Source: Palaemon carinicauda
Taxonomy: Eukaryota > Arthropoda > Malacostraca > Decapoda > Palaemonidae
Length of the DNA: 64,000 nt
Reading direction: 5' to 3'
Assembly: GCF_036898095.1 (NCBI RefSeq)
Contig: NC_090757.1
Location: 62,332,347-62,396,346, forward strand
Program-made: the position numbers and the translations under genes
The notes under the pieces: model-generated
Databases searched by the model: none
What the model saw: the letters and a program-made list of their open reading frames with translations, nothing else
What the model was told of the DNA's origin: nothing
Part shown: positions 36,734-48,635 of the stretch, piece by piece
Position numbering within the stretch: position 1 is the first letter of the stretch
How the letters are laid out: each line of letters starts with the position of its first letter

Positions 36734-37201
36734 GCACTGCGTCATTTTACGTGACATTGGGACACTAGCACTTTTAACTATTTCACATTAGATCTTAATA
36801 GACCTTCCCGTTGCAAGAGATTATACTTTTTCGCCAAGGGCTAGAAAGAAAATACAATAGGTTATATGATTAACATTGGTATTCTCAAAATCCAAATATA
36901 AAATAACGATACAAGTAATTGTGAAACAATAACGATCGTCAAGAGTATTACGTATCGTAAATTGACTGCATTGCGTCATTTTACGTGTCATTGAATACTA
37001 GCATTTTTAACTATTTCACATTAGATCATAATAGACCTGCCCGTTGCAAGAGATTATACTCGTTCGCCAAAGGCCAGAAAGAAAATACAATATAATATAT
37101 GATAAATATTAGTATTCTCAAAATCGAAATACTGTATTAAATAACGATATAAGTATTGTGAAACAAAAACGATAGAGAGTACTACAAGCGTAAATTGGTT
37201 A
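36734..37201. repeat. 234-bp tandem duplication in the DIRS-F leader
   Basis: Two copies start GCACTGCGTCATTTTACGTG (36,734) and GCATTGCGTCATTTTACGTG (36,968). They are similar over the full period with scattered substitutions and small indels. AT-rich, no coding potential. It sits between gag and the Tigger-2 insertion. Confidence 0.85.
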
Positions 37202-37740
37202 TACGCTCGTGAATCTCTATATCGAAAATTAACTAAGGGAAATATACTACAGTGAACCCTCGCTACTTCGCGGTTCGACCATCGCGGATTCACCACTTCG
37301 CGGGTTTTTTCCATAACCCATATATATATACATATCGCGGATTTTCCGGATTTTTCGAAAATACCGCGAAATCTGAAGACCCCCAAATACGATATTTCGT
37401 TACCTGTAATTCCATTAATACTGTAATTAGTAATATCTGCTCTTACTGATTGTTCATTGCATTACATATGATATATAATTCAGCACAGAAAGAAATAAAA
37501 CACGAAAAGAGAATGTGATCATACGATAATACAGTACTGTAAAATTAAATCGAACATGAAACGCAAATCAGATGCAGTCATACCATATTAGAATGGTGTA
37601 AGGCTGCTGATGGCTACTACTGTACAGTACTACAAATGTAATGGATGTGCTTCTTTTCCATGAATCTTTTGTATGTATACATATGTAGCTGCATCCAATA
37701 ATATTCTTTGTTGCAAAAATCACATTTCGAATAAGCGTAC

Positions 37741-37748
37741 GAGAGAGA

Positions 37749-37780
<32 letters not shown>

Positions 37781-37960
37781 CACACATCCTACAAAAGAAT
37801 AAAATAACATACGTAAAGCTATTATTATTATTGTTATTATTATTATTGTTGTTGTTGTTAATAAAATTATTATTGTTATTATTATCATTACTGTATTATT
37901 ATTATTATTACTGTATTATTATCATTATTTATTATTATTATTATTAATACTGTACGTACG
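37741..37960. repeat. (GA)n and (ATT)n microsatellites inside Tigger-2
   Basis: Counterparts of 22,147-22,412 in Tigger-1, shorter and more interrupted. The intervening ACACATCCTACAA stretch is conserved. Confidence 0.9.
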
Positions 37961-38264
37961 GTATACGCGGGGTATCTTGTACTTTGAGTTGGTAACCTAC
38001 ACATCATATAAGACGGGTTGTGATTGGTTCAAGCGCTGATAGATGACGAATCAGAACTCAAGTTTTGTTATCTAGCCTGTGATTGGTGTTTTGCCCGCAT
38101 CTCCAACCCGCAGCATCTAGGTTCTCGCGGCCCCGGGTCGTCCACTTTCTCTTACGGTGTATCGCTGAGTAGACGTTCCTAAGTTTATGAAGTTTAATCT
38201 GTGCTGTGTGCGACTGTTTTAAGTTGAACTTTTTGTTGAACTTTCTGTTAAATCCTACTGTACA

Positions 38265-40039
38265 ATGCCTCCCAAGCTTTCTGCTTCTACTAAGGCTGGT
38301 AGTGAGCCTAAACGCCACCGAAGGATGATGACGACTGCTGAGAAGGTTACGCTTCTCGATATGTTGAAAGACGGTAGAAGCTACGCGGCCGCAGCGCGCC
38401 ATTTTGGAATCAACGAATCTACTGTTCGCTATATCAAGAAGGACGAGGCGAACATTAGAAAGACGGCTGCAATCACCTTTAGCAGATCAGCGAAGCGAGT
38501 CGTTACAACGCGTAATAAAATGATCGTACACATGGAAGGTGCTTTAGCTGGATACGAACACCATCCGAACAAAGGCTTTGAGCTTGTATGAGAATTTTGC
38601 TGCAAAGGAACCTCAAGACGACGACGGCAACCATGCTGAAAAAGATGATGATGCAGATGAACCTCAACCAGGGACATCCACTGATTCCCAGCCTCAGAAA
38701 CAACGTTTTTCCGCCAGCAAAGGATGGTTCGCGAAGTTTCAGAAACGCTTCGCCCTGAAAAGCGTTTCCCTGCATGGCGAGGCTGCTTCGGCTGACACTG
38801 CCGCTGCTGAAACTTACGTGAACCAGACATTCAAGAACATTATCGCCGAAGGTGGATACAAGCCGGAACAAGTGTTTAATATGGATGAGACCGGCTTGTT
38901 TTGGAAGAGAATGCCGTCGCGAACTTACCTGTTCAAAGAGGAAGCCAAAGCCTCTGGCTTTAAAGCATTCAAAGATCGCGTTACCCTCGTGATGTGTGGC
39001 AATGCTGCTGGATTTTTGCTAAAGCCGGGGCTTATTTATAAGTCGAAAAATCTTCGCGCTTTGAAAAATAAGAATAAGAATCTCCTTCCCGTGTACTGGA
39101 TGCATAATCCAAAAGCATGGATTACAAAGATGCTGACCTCCAACTGGTTCCACCAGTGTTTCATCCCGCAAGTCAGCAAATATCTCTTAGAGAAGGGCTT
39201 GCCATTCAAGATCCTTTTCCTTATGGATAACGCTGGTGGACACCCAACTGATCTGTCGCATGAGGGCATTCAGGTTGAGTTCCTGCCACCCAACACCACG
39301 TCATTAATTCAACCGATGGACCAGGGGGTTATCAGGGCGTTCAAGGCCCTCTACACGAAGAATACCTTGGCGGACCTCGTTGCGTGTGTGGATGCTGCCC
39401 AAGATGATGAGGATGAAGACTTTAACTTGAAGGCGTACTGGCGGCAGTACACCATAGCCACGTGCCTGCAGAATATTCAGAGGGCACTGCAAGAGATGAA
39501 ACCTGCAACCGTGAATGCGAGCTGGAAGAAGTTGTGGCCCCAGTACGCAAATCTGTGCAGTTGGCTGCCATAATTGGAGGTGACGGGTTTGGCGACATGA
39601 CGACTGAAGATGTCAACGAGTTGTTGGACTGCCATTCCCAGCCGCTAACTGACGCAGACCTCGAAGACCTGACGAAATCGGCAAGCGAAGAAGAGAGTGA
39701 AACCCAGGAAGAGACCCAAGAAAATGTCGAAGAAACGGGCTTAACATTAGAACGGCTTGCCAAGGCCTGCAACCATGTGAAGGAGTTGAAAGAAATGTTG
39801 CAAGAGTGGGACGAGGATATGGTTCGGTCTATGCAATTCTCCAACAAGGTCTATGACATCATGACTCCCTACAAGATGCTCTTAGATCGAAAAAAGAAGC
39901 AGCGGCAACAACTTCCGATCACAATGTTCTTCCAGCCTCGCAAAAAAAGCCAGTTCCTCCTGCTACTATGCCTTCGGAAGAAATTGAAGAAGTTGAAGAG
40001 GTGTCCCAGGAAAAGACACCTCCGTCTGAAGAGACATAA
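38265..40039 (+). pseudogene. Tigger transposase, copy 2 (two internal deletions)
   Basis: Starts ATG at 38,265 (MPPKLSASTKAGSEPKRHRR) and keeps the helix-turn-helix with no stop. A 38-bp deletion relative to copy 1 after MEGALA (near 38,550) throws the frame. The catalytic part is open from 38,578 to 39,573 with NMDETGLFW, LFLMDNAGGHPTD and PMDQGVIRAF intact. A second deletion of about 50 bp at 39,543 shifts the frame again, after which the acidic C-terminus reads on to the terminal SEET stop near 40,039. Confidence 0.88.
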
Positions 40040-40338
40040 AATACTACTCATTGGCTGCACAGTAGAAGACATCATCAGCTTCATCATCATCATTTCTACT
40101 GTGCAGCAAATTCATCGCCATCATCATTAAAGTTTTTCTTCAACTTCTTTCATGGTGAGTACAGTAACAATCTATATTTTTTACTTTAATATTCTAACAT
40201 TTTAATATTTGTGCCTGTTTTATAGTTTAGTACTGTATGCATTAAATTAAAGGGAAGGTTTTAAAACTCTACATGTTGTAACCTATCATATTTTTTTTGT
40301 TTAAAATTTACATTTACGTACGTAAAACAATATATATA

Positions 40339-40524
<186 letters not shown>

Positions 40525-41205
40525 AATTGTTTTCCTGCTTTGCTACGTACAGTATGTACTGTATGATTTTATATAGATACGGTAAATTATATTTGTACTA
40601 ATAACATATTTTGTAAATGCTTTTACTGTAAATATCATTATTTATCACTTTCATCATGCTCGTTAAATGCCTTCTTTGTTCTGAGCGTGGTTGTTTACTG
40701 AGCGTATAGTACTTTATGACGCCGTTGTTTCAGGCGGCGTCATAAAGAGAAACATTTCATTTGGAAGTCCTAAGAAAAATTAAGTAAAACATTGGTAATA
40801 ACAAAATCAACATACTGTATAATCAATATAATCGATGCAAAAACTAACCTATACATATATGTGTACACTAAATGAGTTTGTTTCTTCATTATGATCAGAG
40901 ATGAACGTAAACAAAACATTGGTTGCCATTTTTTATCGTGCTTTTTAGGTGTTTAGGAAACGCATGATATAAAATCGCCTTTAATATTTGTGCCTGTTTT
41001 AGTTTAGGGTGCTGTAGTACATGCATTAAGTGTTCTGTACATTAAAGGATAGTTTGTTAACAGTACTACGTACAAGGGAAGGTTTTAAAAGTCCGAATAT
41101 ACATGTTAAATAAATAGGTAAATATGATGTCACTACTTCGAGGATTTTCACCTATCGCGGCCGGGTCTGGAACCTATCTACCGCGATAAACGAGGGTTCA
41201 CTGTA

Positions 41206-41977
41206 ATAGGACAAATATATACTTGAAAATAATATATTTCCCTACATAATAAACATACTTATGCTTAGTAAGTTAATATTTTAAACATTTCTTGCAAGAA
41301 AAGAAAATAATTCACATAATGCAAGTCAAACTAAGAAGATTACGTCACAGGATTGTGACATCATCGCGATGGCGGAATGAATTCCTTCAAGGCAATCAGA
41401 TCTCGCCCTGCTAAGAGTTTACGTCACAAACTTTAAGAGTTGTTCGTTAGTTAATAAAGTAGGGGGAAGAAATTCCTTGATCCCTCAATCTTACGAACAT
41501 AGAAAGAAAACAAATACATACATGCTCCCTGTTAATTACTGTGCGGGAACCAAGAGCAGCTCGAAAGCCGGTCTAGCCCCACGCACAAAGTTAAACAACA
41601 GAGGAGCCATCTTGAAAATCAAGTGAAATTAAACTGTCCAAGTTGGACCAACAAAAAACTATACCATTCAATATCTTCGATAGTTGAAAGGCAGCAAAAG
41701 TCATTAACAATAATCAGACAAAAGGTACTTCACCAAATTGTAGAATAAAGTAATATGTCAGCGAAACGAATTTCCTAGGTGTTCACTCGATCAACGACAG
41801 GGAATTTCTGAAGAATGTTGGGGATGGTTCTGGTAACCTATGAGAGATGGCGCTCATGTATGACCACCTACTGTCATGGCGGTGATTGCCGCGAAATTGA
41901 ATTTTTGTCGTGCCACGTCGAAACGCGGGATTTAAGTTATATGTATGTAACTACCAAGGAAGTTACATATTTAAAAA
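41206..41977. repeat. DIRS-F leader remainder and right terminal repeat
   Basis: 41,206-41,799 is AT-rich untranslated element DNA with no gene. 41,800-41,977 is the inverted partner of the left repeat and ends AGTTACATATTTAAAAA. Confidence 0.8.
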
Positions 41978-41987
41978 TCCATTTATG

Positions 41988-42330
41988 AAAATGATATTTT
42001 CATAATAAAATAAATTTGTGAACATACTTACCCAGTAGTTATATACAGTATACAGGTATAGCCATACGTCCCTGATGTCCAGCAGAAATTTCAAAACCCG
42101 CGGCAATCGCAGATTGGGTACCCAGGTGTACCACCTGCGCACCCTATAGCGAGGTACCTGGAACCATTCCATGAGTTCTCAGATCTTCCATGCCCATAGT
42201 CTCTAGAGGGGAGGAGGGTGGGAATTGAATTATGTATAACTACCGGGTAAGTATGTTCAAAAATTTATTTTATTATGAAAATATCATTTTTAAACATCTG
42301 ACTTAGCCGGTAGTCATATATATAGCTGAT
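41988..42330. repeat. Left terminal repeat and ICR of DIRS-G
   Basis: The tip (41,988-42,045) is complementary to 42,232-42,301. The following bases to about 42,330 should mirror the unseen right tip. The repeat resembles that at 55,775-56,037 (GGGGAGGAGGGTGGG). 42,331-42,680 has no gene. Confidence 0.8.
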
Positions 42331-42680
42331 TGACACCTTTGGTGGAGGGTCAGAGACAGCCAACATTGTTGGAATTTTACTTAAGAGTTAATAAACAAGC
42401 TTAAGGGTTCATACCTGAAAAGGAAGCTGACTTCAATGAATTCTTTCATTATGTCCGCTTTCCTTATGAGATCCAGCGATCCATCCAGGGGGCTGCAGAC
42501 CTCTAGGAGCTGTCAAATCAGTCTAAAAACCTCTATGTGACAGGATCTCCTTCAATACCCTTGTTCCGGGCACTCTCAAGGACCAAATTGACCACCTGAC
42601 TAAAATCAATGATTGTGGAAGACAGTCGCAATCTCCACGAACAACCATAAAAATACAAAAGTTCCAAGAGAAGAAAAGGA

Positions 42681-43560
42681 TTATGGGAATGCAGTGGTGG
42701 ATCCTTCCCCCACTACTGCACTCGTTGCTACGAATGGTCCCAGAGTGAAGCAGTCCTCATAAAGAGTCTGGACACGTTTTAAATAATGTGAAGCGAACAT
42801 AGATTTACTCCTCCAAAAGGTTGTGTCCATAATGCTCTGCAACGATCTATTCTGCCTGAAGGCCACCGAAGTTGCTACAGTTCTAACTTCATGCGTCTGA
42901 CTTTTAAAAGCTTGAGGTCTGCCTTACTGCAATGTGCATGAGTTTCTCTTATTAAGAGCCTGATGAAGAATGAAAGTGCATTCTTCGACCTCTGTAACGA
43001 GGGCTTCTAGACCGAGCACCAAAGAGCTTCTGCCTTGACTCACAACTTTTTCGTTCAGTCCAGGTAGAACTTCAGGGCTCTTAATGGACACAGGACCCTT
43101 CTCCAACTCCTCGCCAACCACATCCGAAAAGTTAGGAAACTCAAAAGCCATGGGACAAGGTTCAGAAGAGCGTTCATTCTTGGCGAGAAAGCCTAACTGC
43201 AATGAACCGATAGCTTTGTTATCTCGAGAAAATCAAGGTTTTAACTAAAAGCATGAATCCCACTGACTCTTTTAGCTGTCGCCAGACTGACCAAAAATAG
43301 TCTTCATCGTGAGGTCCTTAAATGAAGCTGAATACAAGGGCTCAAACCTGTCACTCATAATGAACTTCAGAACTATATCCAGATTCCAAGCTGGTGAATT
43401 CTGGTGCTGTTGCTTTGATGTTTCAAATAATTTGAGAAGTTCCTGTAGGTCTTTAACATTAGAAAGGTCCAATTGTTGGCCTGAATACAGTTGCTAACAT
43501 ACTCTTGTATCCCTTGATGGTAGGGGATGAAAAAAATACATTTCCTTCGAAGATATAACA
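42681..43560 (-). pseudogene. Tyrosine recombinase fragments of DIRS-G
   Basis: The C-terminal part [20 protein letters not shown] with ASHYLKRV (tyrosine box) matches the DIRS-1 YR. An upstream frame has MDLSNVKDLQELLKLFETSK. At least three frameshifts lie between, around 42,900, 43,080 and 43,240. The gene is incomplete at its 5' end. Confidence 0.7.
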
Positions 43561-43573
43561 GGAAGTCAGCAAT

Positions 43574-43930
43574 ATGACAAATTCGTAGGTAATTTGTATT
43601 TTTCCTAACTATACAAACCTTAGCTATTTAATATGGGTAATAACTTTCGGCGTAGCTGAAATGACGAGCCATTAGAATTTTAACGAGGGTTTACTACCCC
43701 ACCACTAGTTAGCGTCAGGGGTAGGGAGAGTAGCTTGCTAACCTCCCCCCCCCCCTCACACACACCTGTGCTGAGCTCACTTTGCTTAGAGGTAGGACAT
43801 CACGGGGGATAGGGTTGGCGGGCAAGTTTGATTAAATAGCTAAGGTTTGTATAGTTAGTAAAAATACAAATTACCTACGAATTTGTCATTTGTTCCGTAA
43901 CTGAAATACAAACCACGCTATTTAATATGG
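43574..43930. repeat. Left terminal repeat and ICR of DIRS-A
   Basis: 43,574-43,630 is complementary to 43,830-43,890. The TTT core at about 43,888-43,890 is followed by GTTCCGTAACTG, the complement expected of the right tip. 43,931-44,390 is untranslated. Confidence 0.85.
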
Positions 43931-44391
43931 GTGACTCACCCCTTAGGAAGGGTGGTAAGTCCCGGCCAGTGCTGGCTTTTGGCTTTGCCCGGGTACTCAG
44001 TATCTGAGTGTGTCAGCACTCAACAATAAGGAGTCCCTGCACCTCGCTAGCACCTTGCTGTGCAAGGGCTGCTGCCTACGTAAGCTGTGTGTGAAAGTTT
44101 GAAGAGTGACTCGTCCTAGGAAGTTGACCTGTAGTCCTTTAGATGGAAACTTTAGGCTAGGACTCTCCCAATACCACCTCGTCAGGGTATGGGGACGTGA
44201 CAGTATTAGCTTAATACTAGGAACACAAGGAGACATGGTTTGCCTGCAGTGGTTCGAGGTCAGCTGTGCAGAGAACCCAGGATGCTGCTTTCCCCAAGAG
44301 AGGGGAAGATGAAGAAAAGAATAAGGGCTAGACAAACCTCTTCATTCATGCAGACTAAAACCGGGTAACAATGCCCTCAACCTTCTGCTAC

Positions 44392-45717
44392 TTATCCATT
44401 AAGGAGCCTGAGGTTTAAACCAGCTGTTATGCCAGATATTGTTGGAACTGTTGAAGGGCCAGGAATACGGCCTTCATTTCTAGCAGATTTATATGGAGGC
44501 ACTTTTCTGATTCTGACCACAGGCCTGAGGTCCTGTGGTGCAGAACGTGGGCCCCCCACCCTTTCTTTGAGGCGTCCGAAAACAGCATCAAATCCTGGAG
44601 GAGGACGAGAAGACCCATTCCCCTTCGTAGGTTCTCGTCTGTCACCCACCACTGAAGATCCGTCCGTTACGCAGGACCCATAGGGATCATGACGTCCGGG
44701 GAATTGTGACCTTGATTCCACCGGGACTTGAGTCGCCATTGCAGAGATCTCATTCTGAGGCGACCGTTGGGAACTAGACGGGCCAAGGATGAGAGGTGAC
44801 CGAGGAGACGTAACCACGATTGGGCTGGGAGTTCTTCTCGTCTGAGGAAAGGACTCGCGACCCTCCTCAGCCTTGCTATCCTGTCGTCTGATGGGAAGGC
44901 TTTGTGGAGATTGGTGTCTATGATCATGCCTAGATATACCAGTCTTTGTGTAGGAAGCAGAGAAGACTTCTCGAGATTTACCATGATCCCCAGATCTTGG
45001 CAAAGTCCCAGAAGTTTGTCTCGGTGTCGAAGAAGGGCTGACTCCGAGTCTGCTAGGATCAGCCAGTCGTCCAGATAACGGAGGAGACGGATGCGCCCAC
45101 AACGATATTAGGGTGAACACTCTGGTGAAAACCTGAGGTGCTGTCGAGAGACCGAAACACAGCACCTTGAACTGGTAGATCTTGTTGTCTAGGCTGAATC
45201 TAGAGTACTTCCTTGAAGACGGATGGACTGGGATCTGGAAGTACGCGTCCTTCAGGTCCAGTGTACACATGAAGTCTTGCGGTCTCACTGCAAGTCTGAC
45301 CATGTCTGCCGTCTCCATGCTAAACGGGGTCTGCTTGACAAACCTGTTCAGAGCTGAGAGGTCGATGACTGGTCTCCAGCCTCCAGACGCCTTCTTTATA
45401 AGAAAGAGTCGACTGAAGAAGCCTGGGGACCCGTCGACGACCTCTTGGAGAACGCCCTTCTTCAACATGGTCTCGACTTCTGCCCGAAGGGCTTTCCCCC
45501 TTGGCGATCCCAGGGCAAGGGAGCTCAACGACACTGGATTCGCTGTCAGGTGAGGTAGAGATGTTACGAACGGGACGCAATATCCTTGACTGATTACGGA
45601 AATCGTCCAGGAATCGGCCCCGAGTTGCTGCCACCTGCTTGTGCAACTTTGTAGGCATCCCCCCACTGGTGAACATGCAGGGCGACTGCCAATCCTAGCG
45701 TTTGTGACCTCGGCCAC
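44392..45717 (-). pseudogene. RT and truncated RNase H of DIRS-A
   Basis: RT motifs GGWRPVIDLSALNRF, TLDLKDAYFQIPVHPSSRK and LCFGLSTAPQVFTRVF read in one frame from 45,717. The frame then shifts near 45,088, and the YLDDWL box and connection (VNLEKSSLLP, LVYLGMI) lie in other frames. RNase H keeps MLFSDASKKGWGAH and LLEMKAVFLAL but ends soon after at the YR-region deletion, so its last two catalytic aspartates are absent. Confidence 0.8.
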
Positions 45718-46426
45718 TCCCTCTAGGATTTTTTCCTCCCCTGGAGGACTTTTTGCCTTTCTTGTCCTTGACAGGAAAGGGCTTTGACACCGTTGTCTTC
45801 GCTACAGCTGCCGGTTTCGTGGTCTTGGTAGGAAGTGGTTGTTGGGTTGCTGGAGGTTTATAGGGCTTTGATGTTAAAGCCCTATGTAGGAGAGAGTCCT
45901 GGTTGGACTTCCTCCACCTCTCAGCCGCCTGCTCCACGTCCTTAGGCTCAAACAAATTGCTCCCCAAGATGGAAGAATGTCTGAGCCTGCTGATCTCGGT
46001 GCTGGGGACCTTCTGGTGGAATCTCTCAGACACCGCATCTCGACGCTTCCAAATGGTATTAGCCCACAAGTTCGAGACTTGGTGGGCTAGAAACTCGATG
46101 GTACGAGTGCCTGAAAGTAGAAAGGTCTCCATGGCCTTCCTGGTACTCTCTTTGGACAAGTCCTCAGATCGTAACAGGATGCCCAGAGACCCTAGCCAGA
46201 TGTCCAGCCACGATGTTGCCTGCATGGCAAACTTCGCCACCTTCTCCTGGCTAAGGATCTCCGTAGCCGAGAACGACACTTGCCGGTTGGAGAGTCTCTC
46301 TAGAGGGACTCCCCTGGTAAGCTCTTCCAAAGAGTTGTGTAAGGGAAGAGCTAAACAAGTCTCCTCCATGATGTCGAAGTACCTCCTCTGATGGACACGA
46401 GGAGGTGGGAGGAGTTTGTTTCCGGC
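45695..46426 (-). pseudogene. Gag C-terminal part of DIRS-A
   Basis: An open stretch with TIEFLAHQVSNLWANTIWKR, LRHSSILGSNLF and a Lys/Gly-rich C-terminus (KDKKGKKSSRGGKNPRGSG). It overlaps the RT frame by 23 nt. It is cut at 46,427 by LINE copy 1, and a further ~90 bp of gag lies at 55,416-55,508. Confidence 0.75.
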
Positions 46427-46581
46427 ACTGGAACGGCTGATTGATTGATTGATTTAAAGTTTTCAGGCATCCTGACATCTAAGGTCATTGACGCCGGTAA
46501 CATTTAATTTATGTATACAAAAATAAAAAAAAAATAAAATAAAAAATAAAAGTATTCAATTATAATCATAAAAGTTGAATG

Positions 46582-47915
46582 TCATAAAAGTTCAATATTT
46601 TTCAGAAGACCTGCTTCCGAAATAAATCTAAAAATGCCACTTGCATGGTAGGACACATCATTTCCAAGAATCTTGGCAAGGATGAACCTGCCACCCTCAC
46701 CTCGAGCCTCAAACAAATATCTATTCCTTAAGTTGTTATAATTGGGGCATTCGGTCAACAAATGCCTTACTGTTAGAGGTACTAAACAGTCGTCACAATA
46801 CGGTTGGTGTTGGCCCTTCAGCAGAAACTCGTGTGTCAACCGAGTGTGACCAATACGGAGACGACAAAGAGACGTCTCCCATTTTCGGGGCATCATATCA
46901 TACCTCCAAGGAGATACGTCATTTGTTACCTCTCGCATTTTACTGCCATCTAGGCTATCCCATTGCTGTTGCCATTTTTTGCAAACCAATTTCTTGACGT
47001 CAGGTAAGAAATCATTATAGGGAATGGGATACCTTCTTGGCAGCAACTCTGATGCAGCCTTCTTAGCCAGTGAATCTGCCTTCTCATTCCCACACACACC
47101 TACATGTGCTGGAACCCAACAAAATTGAACTGTTATACCTCTCCGTCCAATAATAAAAAGCCATTCTAAAATCTTAAAACTAGAGGGTTATTAAAATTAA
47201 AAACTTCTATAGCTTGAAGGATACTCCTTGCATCACTAAAAATTGAAAAATTACCCTCCTTCTCCAATGCTATTTTCTCAATAGCGGTTAATATGCCATA
47301 CAGTTCGGCAGTAAATATGGAAGCGGTCAGAGGAAGTGCACCTCTACAATTAAAACCATTACTATGTACCCCAAATCCAACGCCAGCATCAGATTTGGAG
47401 CCATCAGTATAGATAAAAGTTGATCCTCTATGTTCTTTAACATGTTCATTAAAAAGAGACCTGGCTTCTAGGACTGACATATTCTTCTTATCTTCTATAA
47501 AATATTTACAAAAAGATATCTCTGGTAATTTCCATGGAGGCGTTGATGATACTTTGAATGGAAGTACCTTACATCTAATTATATCCAGACTGTTTAATAA
47601 TTGTTTCACCCGGAAGCCATAGGGTTGAGGAGATTTTGGGTGCATTTCAAAGCATGTTGGGTGCCTTACAAGGCTTGCAGTCTGGAAGGCTAAAGAATTA
47701 GGGAGTCTTTGCAATCTAAACCAATACCGAAGAATAGAAGACATCCGGTAAAGGTCTAGTGCTAACTCTCCAGCATCAACAAGGAGACTTGGGATAGGTG
47801 ATGTTCTGAATGCTCCCGTGGACAATCTAATACCTGCATGATGTATTGAATCTAATATTTTCAACCTGCTTGGGGTGGCTGAAGAGTATATTTCACAACC
47901 ATAACTAATTTTGGA
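46582..47915 (-). pseudogene. LINE copy 1: RT end, RNase H and Cys motif
   Basis: After the DIRS-B interruption the RT C-terminus continues (KISYGCEIYSSATPSRLKIL). RNase H follows with FIYTDGSKSDAGVGFGV, SIFTAELYGILTAIE and IFSDARSILQAI. A one-base shift near 47,165 moves the rest (CWVPAHVGVCGNEKADSLA) to another frame. The end has a knuckle-like YCDDCLVPLTVRHLLTECP. RNase H after RT is characteristic of the I superfamily. Confidence 0.85.
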
Positions 47916-48256
47916 AAAATGTTATTTTCATTAGTAATATAAATTTTTGAATATACTTACCCGATGATCATGTAGCTGTCAACTCTGTTGCCCGACAGAA
48001 ATCTACGGTCGGGATACGCCAGCGATCGCTATACAGGTGGGGGTGTACACAACAGTGCCATCTGTGGTCAGGTACTCCAGTACTTCTTGTCAACACCACC
48101 TCAATTTTTTCCTCGGTCCACTGGTTCTCTATGGGGAGGAAGGGTGGGTCAATTAAATCATGATCATCGGGTAAGTATATTCAAAAATATATTTTACTAA
48201 TGAAAATAACATTTTTCAATATTAATCTTACCCGATGATCATGTAGCTGATTCACA
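47916..48256. repeat. Left terminal repeat and ICR of DIRS-B
   Basis: The tip AAAATGTTATTTTC and CCCGATGATCATGTAGCTG recur inverted in 48,166-48,216. 48,213-48,256 is complementary to the right tip. The core TTT is at about 48,213-48,216. 48,257-48,635 is untranslated. Confidence 0.88.
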
Positions 48257-48635
48257 CCCAGGGTGGTGGGTGGAGACCAGCATACATGTTAACAAAGAAG
48301 CTAAGTATCCCGTATTTCATTTTATTAGTTATTCAAAAATAACATAAAATAAATAAGTACCTGGTAAGGAAGACGACTTGAACCATTACTCTGCCTTTAT
48401 TAAGTACGTCTTCCTTACTGAGCGTAGCGGTCCTCTTAGGATGCTGAACGACTCTTAGGTGCTGAAGTATAAAGGGCTGCAACCCACACTAAAGGACCTC
48501 ATCACAACCTTTAACCTCGGCGCTTCTCAAGAAAGAATTGACCACCCGCCAAATCAACAAGGATGTGGAAGGCTTCTTAGCCGACCGTACAACCCATAAA
48601 AAGTATTCAAGAGAAAGGTTAAAAAGGTTATGGGA

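Larger units (their letters stand above)
41988..43573 (-). mobile_element. DIRS-G retrotransposon, left (3') part
   Basis: Begins AAAATGATATTTTC just right of DIRS-F. It has a terminal repeat, an ICR and a YR remnant, and is cut at 43,573 within the YR core-binding region (after GGAAGTCAGCAAT) by DIRS-A. The rest is presumably beyond the window. Confidence 0.8.
43574..46426 (-). mobile_element. DIRS-A retrotransposon, left part, lacking YR
   Basis: Starts ATGACAAATTCGTAGG within DIRS-G. The left repeat and ICR (43,574-43,930) closely match DIRS-A' (56,038-56,093 and 60,532-60,830). About 1.65 kb present in DIRS-A' (YR, MT-like and part of RNase H) is missing here at about 44,433. RT and gag follow until LINE copy 1 at 46,440; gag resumes at 55,416. 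Confidence 0.85.
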
